The translations under genes and the position numbers were made by a program. From JBFFMO01 sp041390025 (lineage in GTDB: Bacteria > Myxococcota_A > Bradymonadia > Bradymonadales > Bradymonadaceae): DNA of 64,000 nt. Shown in pieces: positions 56,166 to 64,000 of this stretch. The stretch spans positions 90,039 through 154,038 of the forward strand of contig JAWKQR010000010.1 in the NCBI GenBank assembly GCA_041390025.1, read 5' to 3'. Below the pieces are notes generated by a model. It was not told the origin of the DNA. It saw only the letters and a list, made by a program, of their open reading frames with translations, and ran no database searches. Each line of letters begins with the position of its first letter. Positions within the stretch are counted from its first letter, which is position 1.

Positions 56166-56628
56166 GAACTCGGGAGGTCGAGAGGATCGATGTCAGTTCC
56201 TTGCTCCAAAAGCACACGTGCGACGCAACGTGACGTCACGGCGGCAAGTTCAGTGCAGAACGCGTGTCGCTCGGGACTCTGGAAACTCACGAAACGTGCC
56301 GTCAAATCGTTGCACACGATGGAAGAATCGCCCAGCCCCGTTTCGGCCTGCCACAGCTCGCGGTAACGGATGAGACCTTCGCGAAGCGCGGTCGTCACAG
56401 CGCCCGTCGGGTCGGGATCCCCAGAATCTCGCCGATGACGAGCTCGCCGGCCTTTATCGCCCCGCACTCGCCGCAGCCGGTGATGCCCCCACGACGAAGT
56501 GCCTGGTAGGCGGGCGTTGCGCGACCGAAGGTCTCGGCGATGGCGATGCCGCAGGACCGATGCCGTACTTGGACCCCGTCGTACAACTCTCGTGCATGGT
56601 CCTGCGCCCAAGCGATGAGTTCATCCAT
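56162..56628 (-). CDS. C_GCAxxG_C_C-type redox protein, one indel
   Basis: About 155 residues. It starts at the ATG at 56628. The pattern SCGIAIAETFGRATPAYQAL, then GGITGCGECGAIKAGELVIG, corresponds to the C_GCAxxG_C_C family (small redox-active or metal-binding proteins). A slip near 56400 leads to ALREGLIRYRELWQAETGLG and IVCNDLTARFV with a third Cys block, and SPERHAFCTELAAVTSRCVA with more. The partner is unknown. It starts 2 bp after the TPR protein stop. Confidence 0.65.
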
Positions 56629-56630
56629 GG

Positions 56631-57782
56631 TTAGCTCACGCACTGTTGCTCCAATTGTGAGGCGAATCTCTCTTTGGTGGGGTGCGGCCACGCACCGCAC
56701 AGCATGCTCGCCAATTCTAGGGATTCTCGTTGCCGTCGCTCGTCGCCGAGTCTTTGCCATGCGGTGGATGCATACCCTGCGTACCGTGCGAGGTCGAGAA
56801 GGCGGAAGCGCGTCGATTGTGCGCTGAGCTCAAGATAAAACCGGTCCCAACTCTGCGTATCACCCGCGATTGCTGCCGCGTAGAGCATTCCCATGCGCCC
56901 AACGTAAGCGAAAATCGGGGCTCGGCGTTCGGTCATTTCAATGGTTTCTCGAAACATCGAAACGGCCCTCGAGTCGTCGCCAAATCGAAGTTCCGCCAAT
57001 CCCAGACAGGTGGACGCGATGTGCTGTGTGGCATTGCCCGAGACCCGCAACGCTTCGATGGACTGGATCAACATCATGCGTGCGTCTTGGATGCGGTCTT
57101 CCTCTTCGGCCAGCACGCCGGCAACGATCATGACCTCGCCCCACGGTCCGCGATGAACTTCCGGCGACACGAGTGACAAGGCCCGGTCAAGCCAATGGTG
57201 CGCCTCGTCGGATCGCCCCAGCAGTCGAAGCCCCTCGGAGGCGCCGCTTGCCGCAAGTCCTTGGTACTCGAAGAGATCGGCCTCGGCGTAGATGTCCGCC
57301 GCGCGCAACATCTCACGCACGGACTCCTCGAGATCACCTGCCCGCAGCGTGATCCACCCGAGCGCACGGTGAGCATGTCCACGCGCAAGTGGTGAGTCGA
57401 CGTCGCGGGCCTCGTCGACAGCTCGCCTCGCCCACGTCATCGCATCGGTGGTTTGGGCACGTCGCAGGTATGCCAGCGCGGTCAGGCGCGCGGCTTGGGC
57501 GCGCAGCGACGCGGTGGGCCGTCGCTTAAAGACCTCGTTTGCCCCATCGAGCGCCTCACCAAGCCGGCCAGCGCCGTATGCCAGTTCGGTTCGGTGGCAC
57601 CAAAGACGTGTCACCCGGGGGTCGTCTTGTTCTACCTCCGCTTCGCTGACCGCGGCACGGCACGTTTCGACCCATGCTTGGGCCTCGGCGAGACGTCGGT
57701 CTGAGATGAAACGTTCGATCACGTCCAACATCGGCTCAAGCGCCGGCTGGGTCGTGCGATAACAATCGGTGATGCGCCTCAC
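56631..57782 (-). CDS. TPR-repeat protein downstream of the kinase-ATPase (possibly its C-terminal part)
   Basis: 383 residues of helical repeats (LRAQAARLTALAYLRRAQTT, GHAHRALGWITLRAGDLEES, WGEVMIVAGVLAEEEDRIQD, YLELSAQSTRFRLLDLARYA), typical of a TPR array as at the end of MalT/AfsR- or PknK-like proteins. The first 46 bp overlap the kinase gene. If one base is added near 57745 the kinase frame runs straight into ALEPMLDVIERF. A single kinase-ATPase-TPR protein of about 1,130 residues is therefore likely, broken here by an indel. Confidence 0.75.
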   Translation of the reverse strand: MRRITDCYRTTQPALEPMLDVIERFISDRRLAEAQAWVETCRAAVSEAEVEQDDPRVTRLWCHRTELAYGAGRLGEALDGANEVFKRRPTASLRAQAARLTALAYLRRAQTTDAMTWARRAVDEARDVDSPLARGHAHRALGWITLRAGDLEESVREMLRAADIYAEADLFEYQGLAASGASEGLRLLGRSDEAHHWLDRALSLVSPEVHRGPWGEVMIVAGVLAEEEDRIQDARMMLIQSIEALRVSGNATQHIASTCLGLAELRFGDDSRAVSMFRETIEMTERRAPIFAYVGRMGMLYAAAIAGDTQSWDRFYLELSAQSTRFRLLDLARYAGYASTAWQRLGDERRQRESLELASMLCGAWPHPTKERFASQLEQQCVS

Positions 57783-60033
57783 GTTGGCGCGCGCTGCTTT
57801 CCGGCCTGGAAGCGTAAATGTCCGCGAGCGCGCGATGTGTGTTCGACACCGACGGGTCGGCCTGCGCGATGGTTACGAATGCATCGCGAATCAGCGAGCT
57901 CGCGAATCGAAATCCTTGAGGGTGAGGTTCAATCGCATCGGTGCGGTGCAGGGGCGAGGCGTAGCCCATGAGGTCCGAGAATGGCCGCCAGATCTCGGTT
58001 GGCACCACGATGCCGATCAGTGCGGCAGCGCAGAGCGCGCGACGTAGGCCGGGATCAGCCGCAAAGCGTCCCGCCAGGATGGAGGGAACATCTGCGGGGA
58101 AGTCGAAGTCCTGTGTGAGGGTTAGCCGTCCGTCGACGTTGGACAACGATCCCGAGTTCAACCAGGTCTTGAGCAATTCTATGGTATAGACCGGTTCACC
58201 CTTTGAGGCCGCGATCAGTTTGGCTTGGAGCTTGGGGTCGATGTTGACGAGCTCGGAGACGAGTGCGTTTTGTTCCGGATCCGTAAGTCGCTTCAACGCG
58301 ATGTCACAGACGCTTTCGTCGTAGGCGAGGGCGTCGATTTGCGCCCGAACATGCTCGTCGACGTCGAAATCTTCGTCATTCACCGCCACCACAAGCAGCA
58401 GCGCAGCGGATTCCCTGGACTCGACAAGTGCTTGCGTGAGTTGAAGCGACTCGTACCCACGATGGGCGTCATCGATCAACAGAACGAACGGGCGCGTTGA
58501 TGCGTGTGTTTTGACCAGTCGCAGCAGCCCGTTGAAGCGCTCAATGGGGCTCGAGAAGCGCGTGACCTTCGAGCCGAACATCAGCGCAGACAAGACCGCC
58601 GACTCGTACGGTACCTCTTGAGGCGGGACGAGGCCGTCGAGGGCCATCTGAAGCCGCTCACGTGCGCGCTCCTCGTTGAGCCCAGAACACCCGAGGTATC
58701 GCTGAAGTGTGCCCGAAAGCCCATTCTCGGTCGAATCGTCTGTGCCGTGCTGCATCCAGGCAACGGACGCTGCTCCTGTCTCGTGCGCGCGACGCTCGAA
58801 CCACTGGAGGAGACTGGTTTTGCCGCCGCCAGAGGGCCCGCGCACCAAGACGATGTGGGGCGTCTGGCGCTGTGCACATCGCCGCAAGGTGTTCCAAAGC
58901 GCGTCCCGCTCGGTCTCACGTCCAACGAACGGCACCTCGCGGTATCCCAGCAGCTCTAGTCCGACGCCCAACCCTCCGTGTTTGGCAGGCGCGGGCTCGC
59001 GCCAATCCGCGGGAATCGGTGGGCCAATCGAGAACTCTTTGGTGGCTGCGTCGGGAAGAAAATGTTTGGGACTCGTTCCCTCAAGCTGTGTCGTGGATCG
59101 GACTGTGGGCTCGGTCTGAAGAATGTCGAAGGTCTCGAAGGCCTCGGGAGCGACAAACTCAAACGTCGGTGGCTCACTCTCGCCGTTGGTCTGAAGTTGG
59201 AGCAGCTCGTGTAGGGCGTCAGCGGCACGCTGATACCTGTAACGGAGCGGCTTCTCGAGCAAACGCCGCACCCATTTTTCGAACCCTGGCGGCAGATCAA
59301 TCTGCGGGTGAAAGCCCGGCAGATCGTCTTGCAAGTGGGCGCGGGCGACCATCAACGCTTGGGTCCCGGTAAATGGCGTCGAACCGGTAGTCAGCTCCCA
59401 AACCAGACAGCCCAGCGCGTAGAGGTCCGTCCAAGGGCCGTAGTCACGCCAGCGCGATTCGATTTGTTCTGGGGCCATGTACCATGGCGTGCCCGCTGAC
59501 GATGCGAAGACCTCGCGCGTGGTTTTTGACTCTCCGCGTGCATGGGCGATTCCGAAGTCGGTCAGTTTGTACGTAGTCCCTTGCGAAGACGGGAAGATCA
59601 GGATGTTGCCGGGCTTGATGTCACGGTGAACGATTCCCCGAGCGTGGCTGTGCGCGAGGGCACGTAGCACGTCGGCGCAGAGGTCCCGCAGGCGTGCAAA
59701 CGACGTGATCCCCGAGTGTCCGACGAGCGAGCCTCCGAGCGCAAGCTCCATGGCCAGCCACGGAGTGTTCGCGTCAAGCCCTGCGGTGGGTGTCATCGAA
59801 ACACCAAACCCGTACAACGCCACAATGTTGGGGTGAGAGAGTTGCGCGACGGCTCGGACTTCGCGACGAAAGATGTCCTGCTCGGCGTCGTCGCCCACGG
59901 CGAGGGTCTTGACGGCCGACAGGGTGCCAGACGGGCGATGAATCGCTCGCCACACCCGTCCCATACCTCCCTGTGCGATGGGATGCAGTAGATCAAACTC
60001 CCCAAGCTGTCCCAGCGGCTCAGGGTTTGACAT
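57736..60033 (-). CDS. Ser/Thr protein kinase with AAA ATPase domain
   Basis: 765 residues. Hanks-type kinase (1-270): AQGGMGRVWRAIH, SAVKTLAVG, HRDIKPGNILI, TDFGIAHA, GTPWYMAPEQI. After a linker comes a STAND/AAA-type NTPase (390-700): Walker A VRGPSGGGKTSLLQWF and Walker B FVLLIDDAHRGYE. The order resembles PknK- and MalT-like signalling proteins, in which the NTPase and TPR parts sense a ligand. Its start overlaps the small membrane protein by 14 bp. The TPR part in the next frame probably belongs to it. Confidence 0.9.
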   Translation of the reverse strand: MSNPEPLGQLGEFDLLHPIAQGGMGRVWRAIHRPSGTLSAVKTLAVGDDAEQDIFRREVRAVAQLSHPNIVALYGFGVSMTPTAGLDANTPWLAMELALGGSLVGHSGITSFARLRDLCADVLRALAHSHARGIVHRDIKPGNILIFPSSQGTTYKLTDFGIAHARGESKTTREVFASSAGTPWYMAPEQIESRWRDYGPWTDLYALGCLVWELTTGSTPFTGTQALMVARAHLQDDLPGFHPQIDLPPGFEKWVRRLLEKPLRYRYQRAADALHELLQLQTNGESEPPTFEFVAPEAFETFDILQTEPTVRSTTQLEGTSPKHFLPDAATKEFSIGPPIPADWREPAPAKHGGLGVGLELLGYREVPFVGRETERDALWNTLRRCAQRQTPHIVLVRGPSGGGKTSLLQWFERRAHETGAASVAWMQHGTDDSTENGLSGTLQRYLGCSGLNEERARERLQMALDGLVPPQEVPYESAVLSALMFGSKVTRFSSPIERFNGLLRLVKTHASTRPFVLLIDDAHRGYESLQLTQALVESRESAALLLVVAVNDEDFDVDEHVRAQIDALAYDESVCDIALKRLTDPEQNALVSELVNIDPKLQAKLIAASKGEPVYTIELLKTWLNSGSLSNVDGRLTLTQDFDFPADVPSILAGRFAADPGLRRALCAAALIGIVVPTEIWRPFSDLMGYASPLHRTDAIEPHPQGFRFASSLIRDAFVTIAQADPSVSNTHRALADIYASRPESSARQREAHHRLLSHDPAGA

Positions 60034-60316
60034 CGCGATCGATTCGTTTGTCGTTGAGGCGGTTTCGCCCGTCTACCGTGTTTTGCATGGATTCGTTGGT
60101 CTCTTCGATGGAATCTTCCGCGCTGTCCGCGAGGGCGCCAACCGCGAACTTCAGACGCCAGATGGCCAAACCTGCCGTGTCTGGAACGTCGAGGGTGCCC
60201 TCGTAGGGATCGTGGCACACCGTGTATGCCGCCCAAAGCACAGCCAACGCAGCGAGCATGCCGCCGGCTTTTTGGGCGGTCGTTTTGGGGGCGCGGAGAT
60301 CATTGCGAAGGCTCAT
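60020..60316 (-). CDS. Small membrane protein
   Basis: 98 residues. A basic N-terminus (SLRNDLRAPKTTAQK) leads to one helix (AGGMLAALAVLWAAYTVC). A periplasmic tail with acidic and Asn-rich parts follows (SIEETNESMQNTVDGRNRLN). It overlaps both neighbours (17 and 14 bp), so it is probably translated with them. No family recognised; it may serve the kinase or the membrane enzyme next to it. Confidence 0.6.
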   Translation of the reverse strand: MSLRNDLRAPKTTAQKAGGMLAALAVLWAAYTVCHDPYEGTLDVPDTAGLAIWRLKFAVGALADSAEDSIEETNESMQNTVDGRNRLNDKRIDRDVKP

Positions 60317-63264
60317 GGGGCTCCATCAGGCGTTCGGAGGCACGAACGTAGTGCTCCAAGCTCGTATCATAGCGTCTTCTTTTGGCGTTTACGAAGCCTG
60401 AGAGCAGGTCAAAGAGCGCCGAGTTTGCGACAGGGTCATCCTTGGCTTCTAGCCCGTTAATTTGTTCGAGGGCATGTCGGTAATAGTTCCGTTTCGTCAG
60501 CACGTAGGCATAGAGCAGACCTTTCTCCCCGCTGAACCCGCCCCGTGGTGGCTCCCCGTCTTTCTCAAGCCACATCATCGCCTGCAACTGCTTCTCGCCG
60601 ACGACTGCGTCCACTGCAACGTTGTGCATTTCGCTGCCGGGGTTCGGCCAAATCTGCAGGACGGCTTCGTCGAGGTCCAAGGAGGCCGCGTGGGCGGCAA
60701 GCTGAGCCCGTTGAATCTCGGTGTAGGGAGGTGTTGGGGCGTCCAACATCGGCGCGATCCCCGCATCCTCAAGCAGTTTTTGGCCGAGCGTTGGTTTTCC
60801 CGCGCGCCACATCGCGATCGCAAGTTGGCCGATGCGCGATGGGGGCCAGCGAGGCCAATCCTCGAGGTAGGCCGTCGGGTCGCCGTAATCGTCCCGCGAA
60901 AAGTAGTGCTCTTGAAAGAACGCCTGCCCGACGTCGTAGCGAATCAAATCCTTCGGAGCCTCGAACTCCAAAAGGCCGTTGTCGTCGGTGTTTAGCTCGC
61001 CGCCTTTCGCGAAATCCAACAGCTCGGCCTGATTCATGAACATCAACCCCAGAAAATCAGAGTCGCCGCTGAGCCCAGCGCGTTTCAGTTCCGCGCGGAT
61101 GGTCGGGTGGCTCCAGGCGGTTTGGAAGGCGTCGTGACCAAACACAATGGGGTCGTTGGAGCCGATCAAGATGAGATCGGTGCCCTTGGGCATTGAGCTG
61201 AACGCCTGGACGTAGGGGAAGGCCGACGTGAAGGTCGCGACGATTCGCCGGACGTTATCGGGGTTCATCTCGTAGAGCTGAACCCACTGAGAGAACACAC
61301 CGCCCGGGGCGAGTTTTCGACGCGCGCGCTGGAAATGCTCCACGGTGAAGAGCGACGCGACGCCGGCGATCCATGGGTTGGAGGGTTCCGAGACAATGAT
61401 GTCGTACGTTTGGGGAACGAACTCGAGGAAGTTGCGACCGTCACTCTCGACGAGCCGTGTGCGAGGATCTTCAAGTGGACGATGGTTGACGTGATTAAAG
61501 AACGCCGACGCGCCGACCATCTCGCGCTCGATTTCGACGACGTCCATGCTCTTGAGCGGCCACTGCAGCGCGGCCCCCGCCGTGACACCGCTGCCGAACC
61601 CGATCATCGCCACGCGCTCGCCGCCCACGGGGTGGTTAAGGCTTCGGACAAGGAATGGCGCCAACGCGACCAAGATTTGGGTCGCCATATCGGCTCCATC
61701 AGACGCTTCTGGCTTGCCGTTGGACTTCAGGGTGACAAGCCGTCCGCGTTTTTCGACGCTAATCGTGGCCATGGGACCGTCGGCGTAAAAAACGAGCTCA
61801 GGTTTGTCCTTTGCGAGCTTGGCGGGGTCGAAGAGCTCTCGCGCCCAGTAGGTTCGGAACATGCCACGCGTCAGCTTCACGCGATCCATGGACGGGCCTG
61901 CGACCAGAAACGAAACGCAGACGACGCCCACAATCCCGGCGACGAGGTGATGTCGCCTGCGCGGACCCTGTTGGATACTCAGCGCGAGGAACACCGTGGC
62001 GACGGCGAGGTTGACCGCGACCACCCATGTGAGAGCGCCACGAAGGCCGAACGTGGGGAGCAGCACAAAACCGGAGACGAAACTGCCGACGATGGCTCCA
62101 ACGGTGTTGAAGGTGTACACGTGGCCGACCTCCTTGCCCACAGCGTCATCGTTTGCCTTCAGCGCGCGAACGACCAAGGGAAACGCTGCGCCTTGAAGCG
62201 CCACCGGGACAAAAACCAGGAGACCCACCAGTCCAAACTGGTACATCCAAATGTCCTGAGGCGTGCGAAACTCCTCGCGGAAGCGATGGAACAGCATCTC
62301 GGGCAGCTCTTCGAGGTAGTGGAAGGCCAACAACGCGGACGTCGCGAACAGAAACTGCGTCAAAGCGAGCCACGCGAGCGGCCGATCGATCCGGTGGACA
62401 AGCGCCGCCGAAACCCAACTGCCCACAGACGTCGCGAGCAGGAAACACGCGAGGATCATGGTAAAGCTGTACGTCGAACTGCCGAGCACGATCACGTACG
62501 CCCGTGTCCACAACACTTGGTAGGACATCGCCACGAGGCCCGCGCCAAGGAAGCACGCGGCCACCCACGGTCGCGCCTGTCTGGACAGCGGCACGAGCGC
62601 CTTGTGCCCAAGGACCTCACGCAGTCCTGCGATCGGGGAGGGCGCAGCGGACTCCTGCTCCATCGACGGTGCCACCGCGAGAATCACCGCGCACAACACG
62701 AAATTCGAAATCGCGAACGCCAGGTTGGTCAGGTCCAATCCAAACGAGGGCAAAGCAGAATCCGGCCGCAAACGTACCTGCAAACGCACCGAACGTATTT
62801 GTCGCGTAGAGCCAGCCCACGCGACCTTCGTACGCACCGTGTTTCGAAATCCACTGGCTCACGATGGGCAGACTTGCGCCCATCATCGTCGTGGGTACCA
62901 CAAGGATGGCAAATACGATGGCGAACCTAGCCACCGAAAAGGCCAGCAACGCGTCCGAAAGGTTCGTGAAGAGCACGCCATAGATGGTCTCGGCGCCTTG
63001 CAACAGCGCAGGGACGCATAGAGCCCAGATCCCCACCCCGCATTCAAGCAGGGCATACACGCGCAGCGGGTGTTTGAGGCGACCCGCCACGCGGCCGCCG
63101 ATCCACGCTCCGATAGCAAGCCCACACATGAACGCCGTCAGCAGTGTGCTGATCGCGATGCTCGTGCTGCCAAAGACCTGCATGAGCATGCGCTCCCACA
63201 GGACCTCGAAAACCAGGGAGGTGAACCCCGAGAGGAAGAAAAACACGAACAGGAAACGGTACAA
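60300..63264 (-). CDS. Fused membrane transporter-like / spermidine synthase-like protein, one indel
   Basis: About 988 residues. The N-terminal 500 or more residues form many membrane helices (FLSGFTSLVFEVLWERMLMQ at the start; SWVSAALVHRIDRPLAWLAL; AFPLVVRALKANDDAVGKEV), as in fused MFS/spermidine-synthase proteins. A slip near 62750 joins the two halves. A soluble methyltransferase-like domain follows: IGFGSGVTAGAAL, VVEIEREMVGASAFF, VESDGRNFLEF and IIVSEPSNPWIAGV, the spermidine synthase-type fold. A C-terminal helical tail follows. The substrate of this common group is unknown. First gene of the six-gene minus-strand set. Confidence 0.82.
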
Positions 63265-63384
63265 CGTAGTGCCTCCGAGGAGTCGTCGTGCTCCTCATGG
63301 GTATTCCACATAACCTTCCATGGATGAATCGCGACGCCGAAGATGGTATTGGGTGGCGACGTTTCTCCTTGGATGGAAAAGGGC

Positions 63385-64000
63385 ATGCAGAATGTAGCAA
63401 TCATTGGGGCGGGTCCAGCCGCACTTTATGCCGCCGAAAAGCTTCTCAAGGCGGGTCGGCGCGTCACCATGTTTAACCGTGACATCAAACCCGGTGGCTT
63501 GGCCGAGTTCGGGATCTACCCCAACAAGTACAAGATGAAATCCGGCTTGCGCAAAGTGTTCACGCGGATCCTGTCGCATCCCAACCTGACATATTTTGGC
63601 AATGTGCATGTCGGCGAAGGCGGGAGTCTGACCCTGAACGAGATTCAGACGATGGGGTTTGACGCCATCATTGTCGCGGTCGGCGCGCAAGGGACCAAGT
63701 GGTTGGGGCTCAAGGGTGAAGACGCTCAGGGGGTCTATCACGCGAAGGACCTCGTGTATCACTACAACGCGTTGCCACCCTTCAGCGAACGTGACTTTGC
63801 AATCGGCGAGCGTGTTTGCGTGGTCGGCATCGGCAACGTCAGCATGGATATCGCCCACTGGCTTATCTACGAGCGTAAAGCCGCGTCGGTGATCATCGTT
63901 GCGCGACGTGGTCCGGGCGAGCGCGCTTACACGAACAAGGAGATGGAGATCGTGGCGGGTGCGCTGGATCTTGAGGCGTTACGCGACGAGTTTGCGCGGA
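63385..64000 (+). CDS. FAD-dependent NAD(P)-binding reductase (adrenodoxin reductase/FprA-like), 3' partial
   Basis: At least 205 residues before the right edge. From the ATG at 63385 (an ATG at 63373 is also possible) it reads NVAIIGAGPAALYAAEKLLK, the FAD-binding GxGxxA site. FNRDIKPGGLAEFGIYPNKY matches the PGGL..yG.ap segment of adrenodoxin reductase-type and glutamate synthase small-subunit proteins. VAVGAQGTKWLGLKGED follows, then the second Rossmann site VCVVGIGNVSMDIAHWLIYE for NAD(P)H and VARRGPGERAYTNKEMEI. It probably moves electrons from NADPH to a ferredoxin-like partner. The C-terminus is cut off. Confidence 0.82.
   Translation, partial: MQNVAIIGAGPAALYAAEKLLKAGRRVTMFNRDIKPGGLAEFGIYPNKYKMKSGLRKVFTRILSHPNLTYFGNVHVGEGGSLTLNEIQTMGFDAIIVAVGAQGTKWLGLKGEDAQGVYHAKDLVYHYNALPPFSERDFAIGERVCVVGIGNVSMDIAHWLIYERKAASVIIVARRGPGERAYTNKEMEIVAGALDLEALRDEFAR

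Noticed and set aside
61335..62930. A 531-codon open reading frame on the plus strand
   Set aside because: It is antisense to the fused membrane/spermidine-synthase-like gene, its protein is an Arg/His-rich shadow with no motif, and the minus-strand gene is well supported.

Overview
The window reads as chromosomal DNA of a Gram-negative, Myxococcota/Deltaproteobacteria-like bacterium, possibly of the Bradymonadia type. The reasons are three AgmX/PglI-domain envelope proteins, MJ0042 zinc-ribbon/GYF and FHA sensor proteins, several eukaryote-like Ser/Thr kinases, a PATAN (DUF4388)-roadblock signalling locus, bactofilins, FadL porins and many lipoproteins with Cys-rich or lamin-tail domains. 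No phage, insertion sequence, CRISPR array or rRNA was seen. Placement below phylum level is only an impression. Many genes are broken by single-base indels although the conserved motifs continue intact in a neighbouring frame. The densest stretch is 14.1-22.9 kb. I read this mainly as sequencing or assembly error and annotate such loci as whole genes with frameshifts noted.

Layout. 0-4.4 kb: 5' part of ftsH, tilS and a degenerate HtrA-like protein on the minus strand, then an FHA-like/AgmX protein. 4.5-10.2 kb: glutaredoxin, sppA, and a tightly coupled run of small lipoprotein, crcB, xseA with an N-terminal HARP-like domain, xseB and an AtoE-type short-chain fatty acid carrier. 10.3-14.2 kb: GYF/AgmX protein, a hypothetical protein and an M61-like metallopeptidase. 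14.3-17.2 kb: response regulator-PATAN-roadblock, a second roadblock protein and a histidine kinase. 17.2-22.9 kb: FadL, a small acidic protein and a methyltransferase (minus), then a small membrane protein, psd and a second methyltransferase (plus). 22.9-26.8 kb: lipoprotein, DEAD-box helicase, DciA-like protein and adk. 26.9-35 kb: tRNA-Val and an information-processing block (infC-rpmI-rplT, pheST, ihfA, merR-like, rpoD).

35-43.5 kb: fused MoaD-MoaE, a Ser/Thr kinase, an SctV/FlhA export gate, a lipoprotein, a double zinc-ribbon/double FHA protein, a hydrolase, pyrE and three bactofilins, one with a SAP domain. 43.6-48.2 kb: a large lipase-like lipoprotein with three N-terminal repeats, translationally coupled to a second FadL. 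48.2-54.9 kb: lamin-tail lipoprotein, secreted protein, mpl, PilZ protein, third AgmX protein, large lipoprotein and a repeat-rich membrane protein. 55-63.3 kb: a minus-strand run of six overlapping genes (fused membrane/spermidine-synthase-like protein, small membrane protein, kinase-ATPase, TPR protein, C_GCAxxG-type redox protein, coiled-coil lipoprotein). An FAD-dependent reductase runs off the right edge.

Themes: envelope-linked signalling (FHA, GYF, kinases, PilZ, roadblock), lipid capture and phospholipid synthesis (lipase, two FadL, AtoE, psd), and core translation/transcription genes in conserved order.
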